Assembly: GCA_028282505.1 (NCBI GenBank) | Contig: JANQHV010000062.1 | Location: 1-39,970 of the forward strand | Length of the DNA stretch: 39,970 nucleotides | Reading direction: 5' to 3' | Source of the DNA: SAR324 cluster bacterium | GTDB lineage: Bacteria; SAR324; NAC60-12 | In this document: positions 8,798 to 16,537 of the stretch, piece by piece | Layout: every line of letters starts with the position of its first letter | Numbering within the stretch: position 1 is the first letter of the stretch | Notes under the pieces: model-generated | Databases searched by the model: none | Seen by the model: only the letters and a program-made list of their open reading frames with translations | What the model was told of the DNA's origin: nothing | Made by a program: the position numbers and the translations under genes

Positions 8798-9070
8798 TTA
8801 ACCAGAACTTAGAATCGTTTTGGTTGCCACTCCTGTCGATGCTGTATCGATGGAGTAAAGTATAGCGACTCCCATAGTCGTTGCAGCCTGAGCAGTCACA
8901 TTGGTTTGTTGAATAGCCGTCGTGCTGTTATGTGCTGAGTTTGCCAAGGCATTGTTCGTTGCCTGAAAAAGATTTCCCATGGCCATCGCAGGAGCGTCTC
9001 CCAATACTTTGACGTTGGCTTGGGTCACAGAATCTGTGATTTGATTATTGACAGATGTTGGAAAAGCCAT
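8798..9070 (-). CDS. RebB-family R-body protein, first gene of array A
   Basis: 90 aa RebB protein: AFPTSVNNQITDSVTQANVK, GDAPAMAMGNLFQATNNALA, NSAHNSTTAIQQTNVTAQAA and MGVAILYSIDTASTGVATK. It is nearest to 22048 in array B, sharing the NNQITDSVTQ start, the FQxTNNAL segment and DTASTGVATK. AAGGAGAA precedes the ATG. It is promoter-proximal: the shared upstream block lies ~150 bp before its start. It is probably a main structural ribbon subunit. Confidence 0.92.
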   Translation of the reverse strand: MAFPTSVNNQITDSVTQANVKVLGDAPAMAMGNLFQATNNALANSAHNSTTAIQQTNVTAQAATTMGVAILYSIDTASTGVATKTILSSG

Positions 9071-9220
9071 TGTTTTCTCCTTATATAGTTTGAACTACTT
9101 CAAATGGTTCATTTCAAAAACGGTTCCCAAAGTAAAATTTCATTTAATTCAGGAATCCTGTCTAACGATATGATAAAAAATCTTTTCAGTTGTACTCTTG
9201 TTCAAAAAAGATTTTAACTA

Positions 9221-9286
9221 CATGTCATTCTAGATTTTTATGCTGCTTAGTGAATTGGGCTAATCGACTAAAAAGTTGTCGTAATT
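9221..9286 (-). promoter_or_regulatory. Predicted activator-dependent promoter of Reb array A
   Basis: Read on the minus strand, a -10-like TAGAAT (9227-9232) has no fitting -35. Instead it is preceded by ATTAGCCCAATTC (9252-9264) and ACAACTTTT (9271-9279). The same three blocks occur upstream of array B with identical 19-base offsets (see 22813-22872), while the sequence between them differs. Conservation of blocks at fixed helical spacing near -35 is typical of AraC-family activation. The transcription start is inferred to be ~150 nt before the first rebB ATG. Confidence 0.55.
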
Positions 9287-9364
9287 ACTGATTTTTTAGT
9301 AAAAACCTATGAAATGGTTTTTACTGCCATCCTGCCATCCTTTCTATCATGCCTGGCGGTATGT

Positions 9365-9712
9365 TTAAGTGGGAGGAGTCTTGGCTTTGTTTTGGCCACT
9401 CAAGTGAATTCCTTTTGAAATGACATAAGAGCCCCCACTCACACCCATTAACGCTAACACCCCAGCAGGAATTTCCTGAGGAAATTGAGGCCCCCCTTCA
9501 TGTCCTAAAACAACGAGAATGAAGCTCATCGAAATAATAAATGTGAAAATCAAAAACTGGAATCGGGACAAACTCGCATCCCCATTAGTTTCACTGATCA
9601 ACTTGCTTAAATTGATTTTTCCACTGCCAATCATCCATAAAATCAAAATTTCCAAGCTGCCAATAAAAACAGCAAGTGACCATCCAATAAATAATGTCAA
9701 GGTTCCCATCAT
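9365..9712 (-). CDS. Small integral membrane protein, candidate holin-like
   Basis: 115 aa with membrane segments at about residues 5-30 and 52-70 and a weaker one at ~82-98, and a short polar tail. The stretch FPQEIPAGVLALMGVSGGSYVISKGI resembles FPEIPPTLLGLFGISHTVYLGEKWI in the next gene upstream (9709-10233), so both carry a common membrane module. The start overlaps the stop of that gene by 4 bp (ATGA on the minus strand), so they are co-translated. Together with the GH25 lysozyme immediately upstream, the position suggests a lysis module (holin plus endolysin). The protein itself is not recognised as a named holin. Confidence 0.7.
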   Translation of the reverse strand: MMGTLTLFIGWSLAVFIGSLEILILWMIGSGKINLSKLISETNGDASLSRFQFLIFTFIISMSFILVVLGHEGGPQFPQEIPAGVLALMGVSGGSYVISKGIHLSGQNKAKTPPT

Positions 9713-10233
9713 TTTGTTCTCTTTTTAAGTGTTATTTTTTCTTCGGTTACTGGAATATGCAAGTGAGACCCTGGTTTCAGTTGATCAACATTATGTTCCA
9801 CAAGCTCTTCCAAAGAAATCCCATAACGATTGGCAATTTGAAGCAAATTCTCTCCTGAACTGACTTCATGGAGATAGAATGACGGTTGTTCTATTTCGTC
9901 TTTGTGCCTTGGGTTATTCAACATCCCGGAAATCCATTTTTCTCCCAAATAAACCGTATGGCTTATTCCGAAAAGTCCCAGTAACGTTGGTGGGATCTCT
10001 GGAAAATGAGATGGTTTCTCTAATACATGAACAAAATATGCTCCCATTCCCATGAGTGTTGTCACAAAACCTTGAATTCTTCCGGGACTCAATATTCCCG
10101 TGATCTTATCTCGAAAAAGCCCTCGTGTGTTGATCTTTCCTCTCAACATCTCAAAGCATAGCAGGGTAACCAACAACAGGAGAAATACCTTGATTTCCAT
10201 CTGAAGCACTCTCATTAGCCAATCGTTAGCCAC
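9709..10233 (-). CDS. Membrane protein with C-terminal LysM domain
   Basis: 174 aa from a GTG at 10233, which I choose because GGAGGAGG lies eight bases upstream. A frame opening at 10263 on TTG would add ten residues but has no ribosome site. There is one membrane segment near the N-terminus (VFLLLLVTLLCFEML), a second hydrophobic stretch ~45-65, then the FPEIPPTLLGLFGIS module shared with 9365-9712. A LysM peptidoglycan-binding motif is at ~120-165 (HEVSSGENLLQIANRYGISL ... VDQLKPGSHLHIPV). It could anchor to or space from the wall in the lysis set. It lies 54 bp downstream of the GH25 gene. Confidence 0.75.
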   Translation of the reverse strand: MANDWLMRVLQMEIKVFLLLLVTLLCFEMLRGKINTRGLFRDKITGILSPGRIQGFVTTLMGMGAYFVHVLEKPSHFPEIPPTLLGLFGISHTVYLGEKWISGMLNNPRHKDEIEQPSFYLHEVSSGENLLQIANRYGISLEELVEHNVDQLKPGSHLHIPVTEEKITLKKRTK

Positions 10234-10287
10234 CGTCTTGTCCTCCTCCAAAAAATTTACCAATCCTGACTAAGAAAATATACTTTT

Positions 10288-11229
10288 TCAAGTTGAGGGA
10301 ATGCGTAAGGTTTCTCCAACTCTGAGCAAATTGGGATTGGCTATATGATTGCTCTGAACTAAGGAATCAACCGTTATGCCAAATTTCTGAGCAATCCCTC
10401 CCAGCGTATCACCAGGCTGAACCGTATATGTTGTCTCTGCCGTTTTGCCTGCAGAAGGGGCCGACACCGATTTTACTGGAATTTTCAACAGAGTGCCTTC
10501 CGGTGCTATCTGTGGGTTGGCCATGACCAGAGCTTCGAGAGAAACGTGATAATGATCTGCAATCCCAACAAGACTGGCCCCTGGTTGGACTTCCTCTACC
10601 TGAAAACTTTCTTGAGTTTTGGGGGAAGTGTGTTTTTGGCTATATTGTTGCAATTCCTCCAGGGTTCCGTTGAATCGATCCAAATCCACAGCACCGTCGA
10701 TCCCGTTGATGGTGCCCGATTGCGAATATTGCCAGAATGTCCATTGAGACCAGTCATTCGGCAATGTCGGTTGACTGACCTGGTAGTTAGCAATCCATAG
10801 TGTGTACTCTGAACAGCTTCCATTTCCAACTTGATTCCAAAATGAGGGATTGGTGTAGAGTATCGGCTGTACCTTCAAAGCCTGCTCTACGGTTTCAAGC
10901 CAGATTTTCACTTCCTGAATGAAAGGACCATGCTGAATCTGACACACTTCCACATCCAGGACTGGTGGGAGACTTCCATAGGATTTTCCATTTAAGGCTT
11001 GCAGGAAATTTTCTGCTTGAGATTCACCAGAATCTTCTGAACTAAAAAAATGATAAGCTCCATGGAAAATGTCTGCGTCTTCCATTCCATACCAGTTCGT
11101 AGAAAAAGTGGGGTCTTTGTAATATTTTCCTTCCGTTGCTTTGGCAAACGCAAAGACAATTTCTGCTTTTTTCACCAGATTCCAGTGAACTTGTCCTTGA
11201 TAGTGGGAAACATCAATACCTTCAATCAT
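10288..11229 (-). CDS. GH25 lysozyme with two C-terminal LysM domains
   Basis: 313 aa. Residues 1-195 form a glycoside hydrolase family 25 (Cellosyl/Chalaropsis-type muramidase) domain. It starts MIEGIDVSHYQGQVHW with the conserved Asp6 and carries FAFAKATEG, GAYHFFS, the catalytic PPVLDVEV strand, YTNPSFWNQ and TLWIANYQ. Two LysM motifs follow at about 212-252 (EEVQPGASLVGIADHYHVSL) and 265-311 (YTVQPGDTLGGIAQKFGI ... NLLRVGETLRIPS). There is no signal peptide, so export or access to the wall would need a holin or lysis, which fits the membrane proteins encoded just downstream. GGAGAG precedes the ATG. This architecture is frequent in phage endolysins. Confidence 0.92.
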   Translation of the reverse strand: MIEGIDVSHYQGQVHWNLVKKAEIVFAFAKATEGKYYKDPTFSTNWYGMEDADIFHGAYHFFSSEDSGESQAENFLQALNGKSYGSLPPVLDVEVCQIQHGPFIQEVKIWLETVEQALKVQPILYTNPSFWNQVGNGSCSEYTLWIANYQVSQPTLPNDWSQWTFWQYSQSGTINGIDGAVDLDRFNGTLEELQQYSQKHTSPKTQESFQVEEVQPGASLVGIADHYHVSLEALVMANPQIAPEGTLLKIPVKSVSAPSAGKTAETTYTVQPGDTLGGIAQKFGITVDSLVQSNHIANPNLLRVGETLRIPST

Positions 11230-11948
11230 GGTTTCTCTCCATTTAGTTATCCCCCTGTGATTTTCTCTATTTTAATTTAAGAAATATAATAATTTCAATA
11301 GCCTGTCATGCCAGATCGGGGGGTGGTCACATTTTCGTCCACCTGACATTGTTCCTCCCCTTACCAAGGGAGCGGGGCCGACCTTCGGTTAGGAGGGGTT
11401 GGTGCTACAATCTATAACCTCCCCTAGCCCGCTTCCGCGTACGGCCTCCTTGCCAAGGAGGGGAAATCGCTTTTGCACAACTGGCCGAAAATATGATCAA
11501 GCCCCCAGCTCGGAACACCGACCATTTGTCCGGTATTCAAGGAGTGAAAAGCATTGCATACTTTTGGATTTTCTAATGAATATATTGTAGTTAGAATTCG
11601 CTTCAAAATGATTGGGGTTGTTGATGAAAAAGCAGGTCAGGATTCGGATTTTTATGGAATAACCAACGAAATATAGCGCATTGATTATTAAACTGTCCTG
11701 CCTAAAAAAACCTCGATTTCCCCTTTTCTTGTTCCAAGGATAGCGGGTATGCTATAAACTTAGTAAAAAACTCATGCAACGTTGTCTTTCCCCTTACTTG
11801 AATCCTCCCCCAGGGAGAGGAGATGCTTTCAGTTTGGTTTAATCCTGCATACATCAAGGGATAGAACTTAATTACTAGCAGTGAAACAAGTTCGGGGGTA
11901 TAAAATAATTATCACTTTTAATGAAATTTCGTGCCAGGAGAGGAGACC
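11230..11948. other. Intergenic region with dispersed palindromic repeat
   Basis: About 720 bp between divergent genes (the GH25 gene on minus, the Cys/His protein on plus). It holds the palindromic element at 11330-11494, a second fragment with similar CCTCCCCCAGGGAGAGGAG character near 11807-11824, and an AT-rich stretch before the plus-strand gene. TATAAA-like boxes occur near 11752 and 11901 but no convincing -35 partner was found. Short open frames here are repeat-derived and show no coding signs. Confidence 0.6.
11330..11494. repeat. Palindromic dispersed repeat, copy 1
   Basis: The left end reads CATTTTCGTCCACCTGACAT and is followed by TTGTTCCTCCCC. The right end contains CCAAGGAGGGGAAATCGC, TTTTGCACAACTGGCC and GAAAATATGATCAAG. 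The ends are near-inverted complements and the centre has CCTCCTTGCCAAGGAGG. The same ends and core occur at 25024-25101 in a shorter copy. It looks like a REP/MITE-type non-coding element and is not a gene. Confidence 0.65.
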
Positions 11949-12437
11949 ATGAAATTACCAAAAGCGCTGGTCAATCAAGAGATTCAGACTGTCAAAAAGG
12001 GAACACTGGTAGCCTGTGGACAACGTCAATCAAAAGAAGGACGAGGCTATCGAATTCACATATGCACCGCCAATCTGGGAGCCTCCAGCCAGGAATCAGG
12101 ACATTCTTTTCTCAAACATTGCTACGCAAAAATTGAGAATCCTCAGGGAGAAATCATCCGCACCTTATCTTATGGCCGTCACGGCGTGGGCTCTGAATCT
12201 TACCCCGAACTGCAATCCACTCATTGTGAAATTCAAGCCGACCACTTGAGTGCTCAAGAAGCGGATCTGTTTATCAGTGAATACGAACGGTATGGGGCTC
12301 AACCATACCGATGGGGAAGCAATGACTGCTGCTCTCTCCTGGTCAAAACCGCTCAATCAGCCTTAAAACGGTCACCACACCATCACATTCGCAAAGCTGC
12401 TCAGGATCTCCGCAACTCCCCGGAAGTGAAGTTGTAG
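11949..12437 (+). CDS. Small Cys/His protein, possible papain-like (NlpC-type) fold
   Basis: 162 aa from the ATG at 11949, preceded by a strong GGAGAGGAG; the in-frame GTG at 11931 is less likely. It is not firmly recognised. A GHSFLKHCYAKIENPQGEII segment (~54-73) with a conserved-looking His, and a later GSNDCCSLLVKTAQ segment (~129-142) with a Cys pair after Asn-Asp, resemble the His and Cys blocks of circularly permuted NlpC/LRAT-like papain-fold proteins. There is no signal peptide. It begins MKLPK, the same start as the 69 aa protein at 19460 (MKLPR). It is surrounded by R-body and protease genes and converges on 12446-13753 with an 8 bp gap. Effector or processing enzyme are both possible. 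Confidence 0.55.
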   Translation: MKLPKALVNQEIQTVKKGTLVACGQRQSKEGRGYRIHICTANLGASSQESGHSFLKHCYAKIENPQGEIIRTLSYGRHGVGSESYPELQSTHCEIQADHLSAQEADLFISEYERYGAQPYRWGSNDCCSLLVKTAQSALKRSPHHHIRKAAQDLRNSPEVKL

Positions 12438-12445
12438 CTAGAATA

Positions 12446-13753
12446 TCATTCTTCAGCCGTAGTATTGGGAACTCCCTCAGAAGCTTCTTGGGCCTCCACT
12501 GTAGAAAGATTTTCCTGAGTGATTGCCTCTGCTTGTCCTTTCAGTTTTTCTTCATCCAATGGATCATGATTGTTGGCAGGAAGGCCATCTTTTTGTGCTT
12601 GAATCTCTTCTTCATCCAGAGTTTTGATGTCATCTGATACAGGAGTTTTCTCTTCCATCACAGCCCTTTGAGGAATCACTTTATCCTGGGAGACAGTATT
12701 TGAAGTCTGGTTCTGAATGGGCATATTGAAAGATGGTGAGATGCTTCCTTGAGGAACAAGGGGGGACATATTAGGAATGAGCATGCCAGGAGAACCGTAA
12801 TAGGGTTGCATCTCAGAAACAAGAGAAGGAAATGGACCGGTTACATCGATCCGGCAAAACCATTTGGATGCGATATTGGTTGAGTTGCCTCCATAAGTGA
12901 AAATGATGTCGAAAATGAGTCGGTTTCCCTGAAGTTTCGAGGGCAGAGTCTCCACATTTTCCAAAGAAAACCCACTGCTGTCTTTAGGTCCAGGTGAGGT
13001 TCCCTGATGCATCTGCCAGGTGGTTGAATAAATTCCCATATACGTTATTATCGCATAGTTCAAAGCACGCAGAGCATCATTGTTGCCAGGATTCTGAGCC
13101 AATTCCATCATGGGATTGAGTAAAAATTGTACCACATCATTGGTACTCGGAGTATTGCTGGTAATGGTTTTTTGAATGTTGGCGATCAGGTCGCTTTGAG
13201 CGATTGAGGAGTACTGAAAGCAAACTACCATGGGAAGTGTCTCATCATTCATGGGCATGGCTTCAAGCATGGGGACAAATTTTCCCAAAAAGACATTATA
13301 AGATGGCTGAGGTTTGCTGGGATCCAGGCCGCTGATAAGTTCTGTTAAAGTATCCTCAGAATCTGGTTTAAGGATCAACAAATCCACTCCTGCTATCTGT
13401 AACGTCCAGAGTATTTCACGAGCAAGATAGCGATTTTCTGTATTACTCAAAACTTTGAACATTTGCTGCTCCTGGGAGCCTGTCGCCTGGTCTTCCGTAG
13501 CAGCTTGATTGAATTCTGTTTCAACGCTAAGGGAGGGGAAATAAGGCACTAACGTGCCCATCGCATAGAGATAACCCGTTGGATTTCCATACTGACACGT
13601 ATGAATCCCACCACCACAACCACAAACTTGTGGTGTGATTTCACCGGCAGGGACGATACCATGAAAAAGATTCGGATCAGGCAACGGTTCTCTTTGATAA
13701 TTGTGGAGCGGTGTTTTGAAGCTTTGATGTGCGGTCAGTTTGGGTAAAATCAT
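12446..13753 (-). CDS. Orphan PatG-type C-terminal domain protein (no protease)
   Basis: 435 aa from the ATG at 13753 (AGGAG eight bases upstream); a frame extension to 13762 lacks a site. A GIVPAG motif lies at 32-37, then a Cys-rich stretch (VCGCGGGIHTCQ), then the domain beginning YLYAMGTLVPYFPSLSVETE and ending near FFCRIDVTGPFPSLVSEM. This is the domain that follows the subtilisin part in PatA/PatG-type proteases, here without any peptidase. A disordered, acidic 100-residue tail closes the protein. Its paralogues are 13844-14659 and the C-terminal half of 14713-16506, so a local triplication happened. It may act as a substrate-recognition or regulatory subunit of the protease; that role is inferred. 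Confidence 0.72.
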   Translation of the reverse strand: MILPKLTAHQSFKTPLHNYQREPLPDPNLFHGIVPAGEITPQVCGCGGGIHTCQYGNPTGYLYAMGTLVPYFPSLSVETEFNQAATEDQATGSQEQQMFKVLSNTENRYLAREILWTLQIAGVDLLILKPDSEDTLTELISGLDPSKPQPSYNVFLGKFVPMLEAMPMNDETLPMVVCFQYSSIAQSDLIANIQKTITSNTPSTNDVVQFLLNPMMELAQNPGNNDALRALNYAIITYMGIYSTTWQMHQGTSPGPKDSSGFSLENVETLPSKLQGNRLIFDIIFTYGGNSTNIASKWFCRIDVTGPFPSLVSEMQPYYGSPGMLIPNMSPLVPQGSISPSFNMPIQNQTSNTVSQDKVIPQRAVMEEKTPVSDDIKTLDEEEIQAQKDGLPANNHDPLDEEKLKGQAEAITQENLSTVEAQEASEGVPNTTAEE

Positions 13754-13843
13754 GGCTAGCACTCCTTTTTTAAACTAAGGTGGACATGGATAGTTCGCTA
13801 ACAATATTCTCTTCCAACAAGGAACTGGAGGAGCATCGATTAT

Positions 13844-14659
13844 TTATACCGAATCTGGAGTTCCCTCGGCTAATGTTCCGACGACAAAGGGAAATCTTTC
13901 AGTGACATCCACCTGAACATAACAACTCTCGTGAATCGCAGTCGTTGGGTCTTGATAGTCAAAAATAATATTCAAGACCGTCCGATTTCCTTTGTCTGGA
14001 ACAGGGTCTGAACGGACTCCACCATAAAGAAATATCTCATCATCAGGAGAAGAAGGCTGCAATTTATCTCCCAGGAATTTGTACAATTCAAAATAAGTTA
14101 ACGTGAGAAAATTCAGAGCGCGGTGTTTATCGGTATTTCCCAGATTGTCTGCCAAACGCAGTAGATTGCTCAACACACTCTGGGCAACATTTTGCTGGAG
14201 GCCGGTTTGATTGACAATCAGTGTTATAAAATCGGTGAGCGTGTTTGATATATCAAAGTGATAACACCATACGATTGGCAATTGTTTTCCAAAGCATAAT
14301 GCTGGAGGGGCTGCTGGACCGAGGTCACCGGTGAGACTTTCCAGATAGCTTTGATTAGATGGCGGATTGAGGGAGTCAACAAACTTTTTTAAGGTAGAAG
14401 CATATTTCGGAATCACGATGTAGGATTCTATTGAGCCAATTTTCCAAACCCAGCACATCGCCTTTGCTAAATAGTTGTTTTGATTCAAGGTGGTGTAGAA
14501 AATCTCCGTTGTCAGAGTGTTTTGGGCGGTCAGGTTGGCCACACGGTAAAACTCATTTTTGACACTGTTTGATGGAAATACAGGATACAGATTGCCCAGG
14601 GCGTAAACATATCCCTGGAAATTTTGTTCGTTGGTTGTGTTTGATAAAAGCGATTGCAT
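13844..14659 (-). CDS. Orphan PatG-type C-terminal domain protein, short form
   Basis: 271 aa, almost only the PatG C-terminal-type domain: GYVYALGNLYPVFPSNSVKN, LAKAMCWVWKIGSIESYIVI, ALNFLTLTYFELYKFLGDKL and the closing CYVQVDVTERFPFVVGTLAE. The same blocks, in the same order, are present in 12446-13753 and 14713-16506. It lacks the GIVPAG and Cys-rich leader of the other two. AGGAAGAACC precedes the ATG. No signal peptide or membrane segment. It is 53 bp downstream of the protease gene, probably in one transcript. Confidence 0.75.
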   Translation of the reverse strand: MQSLLSNTTNEQNFQGYVYALGNLYPVFPSNSVKNEFYRVANLTAQNTLTTEIFYTTLNQNNYLAKAMCWVWKIGSIESYIVIPKYASTLKKFVDSLNPPSNQSYLESLTGDLGPAAPPALCFGKQLPIVWCYHFDISNTLTDFITLIVNQTGLQQNVAQSVLSNLLRLADNLGNTDKHRALNFLTLTYFELYKFLGDKLQPSSPDDEIFLYGGVRSDPVPDKGNRTVLNIIFDYQDPTTAIHESCYVQVDVTERFPFVVGTLAEGTPDSV

Positions 14660-14712
14660 GGTTCTTCCTGCTAGATATGTTCGTTTGTTTTTATCACATG
14701 TTATTCCCTGCT

Positions 14713-16506
14713 TCAGGGCAAAGGAGTATGAGGTGATAATTCAGCGATCAGAAATGGAAATGGTCCTGTCACATCCACTCGACAACGTTGCCAGAGTGTT
14801 CGTCCTAAATCTCTGGTTTCATATTCGAAAATCACATCAACGATTTGACGTGTTCCCATCACGACAGCTGGTATCGCATTAGCTCCTGTAAAAGAATTCT
14901 TTGCGTTGACCATGGCTGCCATGTCCTTATAAATTCCCATATAACGCAGGGTCAGGTAATTGATTGCCCGGCTTCCGTCTGTGGCACCTGTGCCATCAGT
15001 TTTTTCCAGCATGCTTTGAAACATGCTTTCTGCGACAGGTTGAGTCACGTTTGCCTGCTTCATGACATTCTGCACAAATCCCTCAAAAGTGAAGTTATAA
15101 AATTGATTGCAAAGTACCATTGGCAAGTTGGAAAGAGTTTGCCCTTCCTGAGTAAAATCAGGAATCCGCAGGCCAACCACCACACTGTAAGTGGATTGCC
15201 CACTGGTAGGTTTGAGGGCAGCAACCATCTCATTCAGTTCGATTTCACTTCTCGGTTTGACCAGATATATTTCCACATCGTTACTTTCCAGCACCCAGTC
15301 CATTTCCCAGGCCAGGTAAAGGTACTGACCATTCTGTAAAACCTCATAAATGATCCGATCATCAGGTACCTCAAAGTTGGCCAAATCAGAAACTCGATTG
15401 AATTCCCGCCGCACACCTTCAGAGGGAAATTTTGCTGTCAGTTGCCCAATCGCATAAATATAGCCAGGGTGCTCCTCACCCATTGTGAAGGACTCTTGAG
15501 TACAGGAAGTACACCCTTGTGTCTGGATGTCCTGATGAGAAGCTGGAGATACCAACGCTGAAACTCCAGCAGGAACAATCCCAAAATTTGATGTTTGCTT
15601 CATAACACGTCCTTTTTTCATGGGCCCATCTTGAGATGACACCCTTTCTAAATATTGCCGACTTTCCTCCAGATTGAGCAAGGGAGGAAAAATTTGTTTT
15701 CGCAAGGTGTTTGGCTGTAAAATCGCAGTGACCAGTTCAGTTACAGCAACCTCCGGATAAAGAGACCACAGCAAGGCCAACGCCCCAGTAACAAAGGGTG
15801 CCGCCATGCTCGTTCCTGTCATTTGAGTTGTACCTCCTGCAGAGGATGTACTCACAATATTTTCTCCAGGAGCCATCAATCCACGTTTGGCGACAAAATA
15901 TCCCGTATTGGACTTCTGCAAGATCCTGCCTTGAGCATCACAAGCAGCGACAGGGATCACCCAGGGATGTTGAAACAAAGGTAGTCTTCCAATCCGCTTT
16001 TGGTTGCCTGTTGCCCCGACCAGAATAATCTCTTTTTGCTCTGCATAGTCATAGGCTTTTTTCAACACAGGGTGATTGTGCAGTTCATCGTCAGCCAATC
16101 CCAAACTCAAGTTGATGATTCTCGCTCCTGCTTCCATCACCTCCAGTAACGCGTCCGCTAAGTCTTTAGGGGTGACGATGGGGCAAGATTTCCCTGATAT
16201 GCCCTCTTCACAAAAAATTGGGCGTAACAAAAAATGACAGTCTGGGCATAAAGCGGGAGCTTCGGAATTCCGATTTGCCCCCAGTACTCCTGTAATAAAA
16301 GTTCCATGTTGACAGGCAAAACTGGAGTCAAGCTGGCAAGTAACGCCTCCTTCATTCTCCAGAGTTTGGAAAGTCGTTCCTTGAAAGTCTGGGAGATTGG
16401 TGGCTATCGGACCATCAATGATGCCAATCAAAAGATCAGAAGTCCCTGCCGTTTCCTCAAATACCTCAGCTCCTCTAATCAATTGTAAAATTTCCGCACG
16501 CCTCAT
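14713..16506 (-). CDS. PatA/PatG-type subtilisin-like serine protease
   Basis: 597 aa. Residues 20-260 are an S8 peptidase with a complete triad: Asp31 in IGIIDGP, His67 in CQHGTFITG and Ser233 in TGTSMAAPF, with the oxyanion Asn168 in VGATGNQ. A linker carries GIVPAG (309-314) and a CTSC pair. Residues ~345-597 form the PatG-type C-terminal domain (YIYAIGQLTAKFPSEGVRRE to RVDVTGPFPFLIAEL). In cyanobactin pathways PatA and PatG cleave and cyclise a precursor peptide, but this architecture also occurs outside such pathways. No signal peptide, and no clear Shine-Dalgarno site; the upstream LamG gene ends 31 bp away, so coupling is possible. The substrate is unknown; Reb proteins, the 69 aa peptide or the nuclease are candidates. 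Confidence 0.88.
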   Translation of the reverse strand: MRRAEILQLIRGAEVFEETAGTSDLLIGIIDGPIATNLPDFQGTTFQTLENEGGVTCQLDSSFACQHGTFITGVLGANRNSEAPALCPDCHFLLRPIFCEEGISGKSCPIVTPKDLADALLEVMEAGARIINLSLGLADDELHNHPVLKKAYDYAEQKEIILVGATGNQKRIGRLPLFQHPWVIPVAACDAQGRILQKSNTGYFVAKRGLMAPGENIVSTSSAGGTTQMTGTSMAAPFVTGALALLWSLYPEVAVTELVTAILQPNTLRKQIFPPLLNLEESRQYLERVSSQDGPMKKGRVMKQTSNFGIVPAGVSALVSPASHQDIQTQGCTSCTQESFTMGEEHPGYIYAIGQLTAKFPSEGVRREFNRVSDLANFEVPDDRIIYEVLQNGQYLYLAWEMDWVLESNDVEIYLVKPRSEIELNEMVAALKPTSGQSTYSVVVGLRIPDFTQEGQTLSNLPMVLCNQFYNFTFEGFVQNVMKQANVTQPVAESMFQSMLEKTDGTGATDGSRAINYLTLRYMGIYKDMAAMVNAKNSFTGANAIPAVVMGTRQIVDVIFEYETRDLGRTLWQRCRVDVTGPFPFLIAELSPHTPLP

Positions 16507-16537
16507 GGTTGTTTTTTGTGATAGAGATGAACTTTAA

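Noticed and set aside
12446-16506. Classical cyanobactin (RiPP) gene cluster
   Set aside because: Only the PatG-type protease and orphan domains are seen; no YcaO cyclodehydratase, prenyltransferase or PatE-like precursor in the window.
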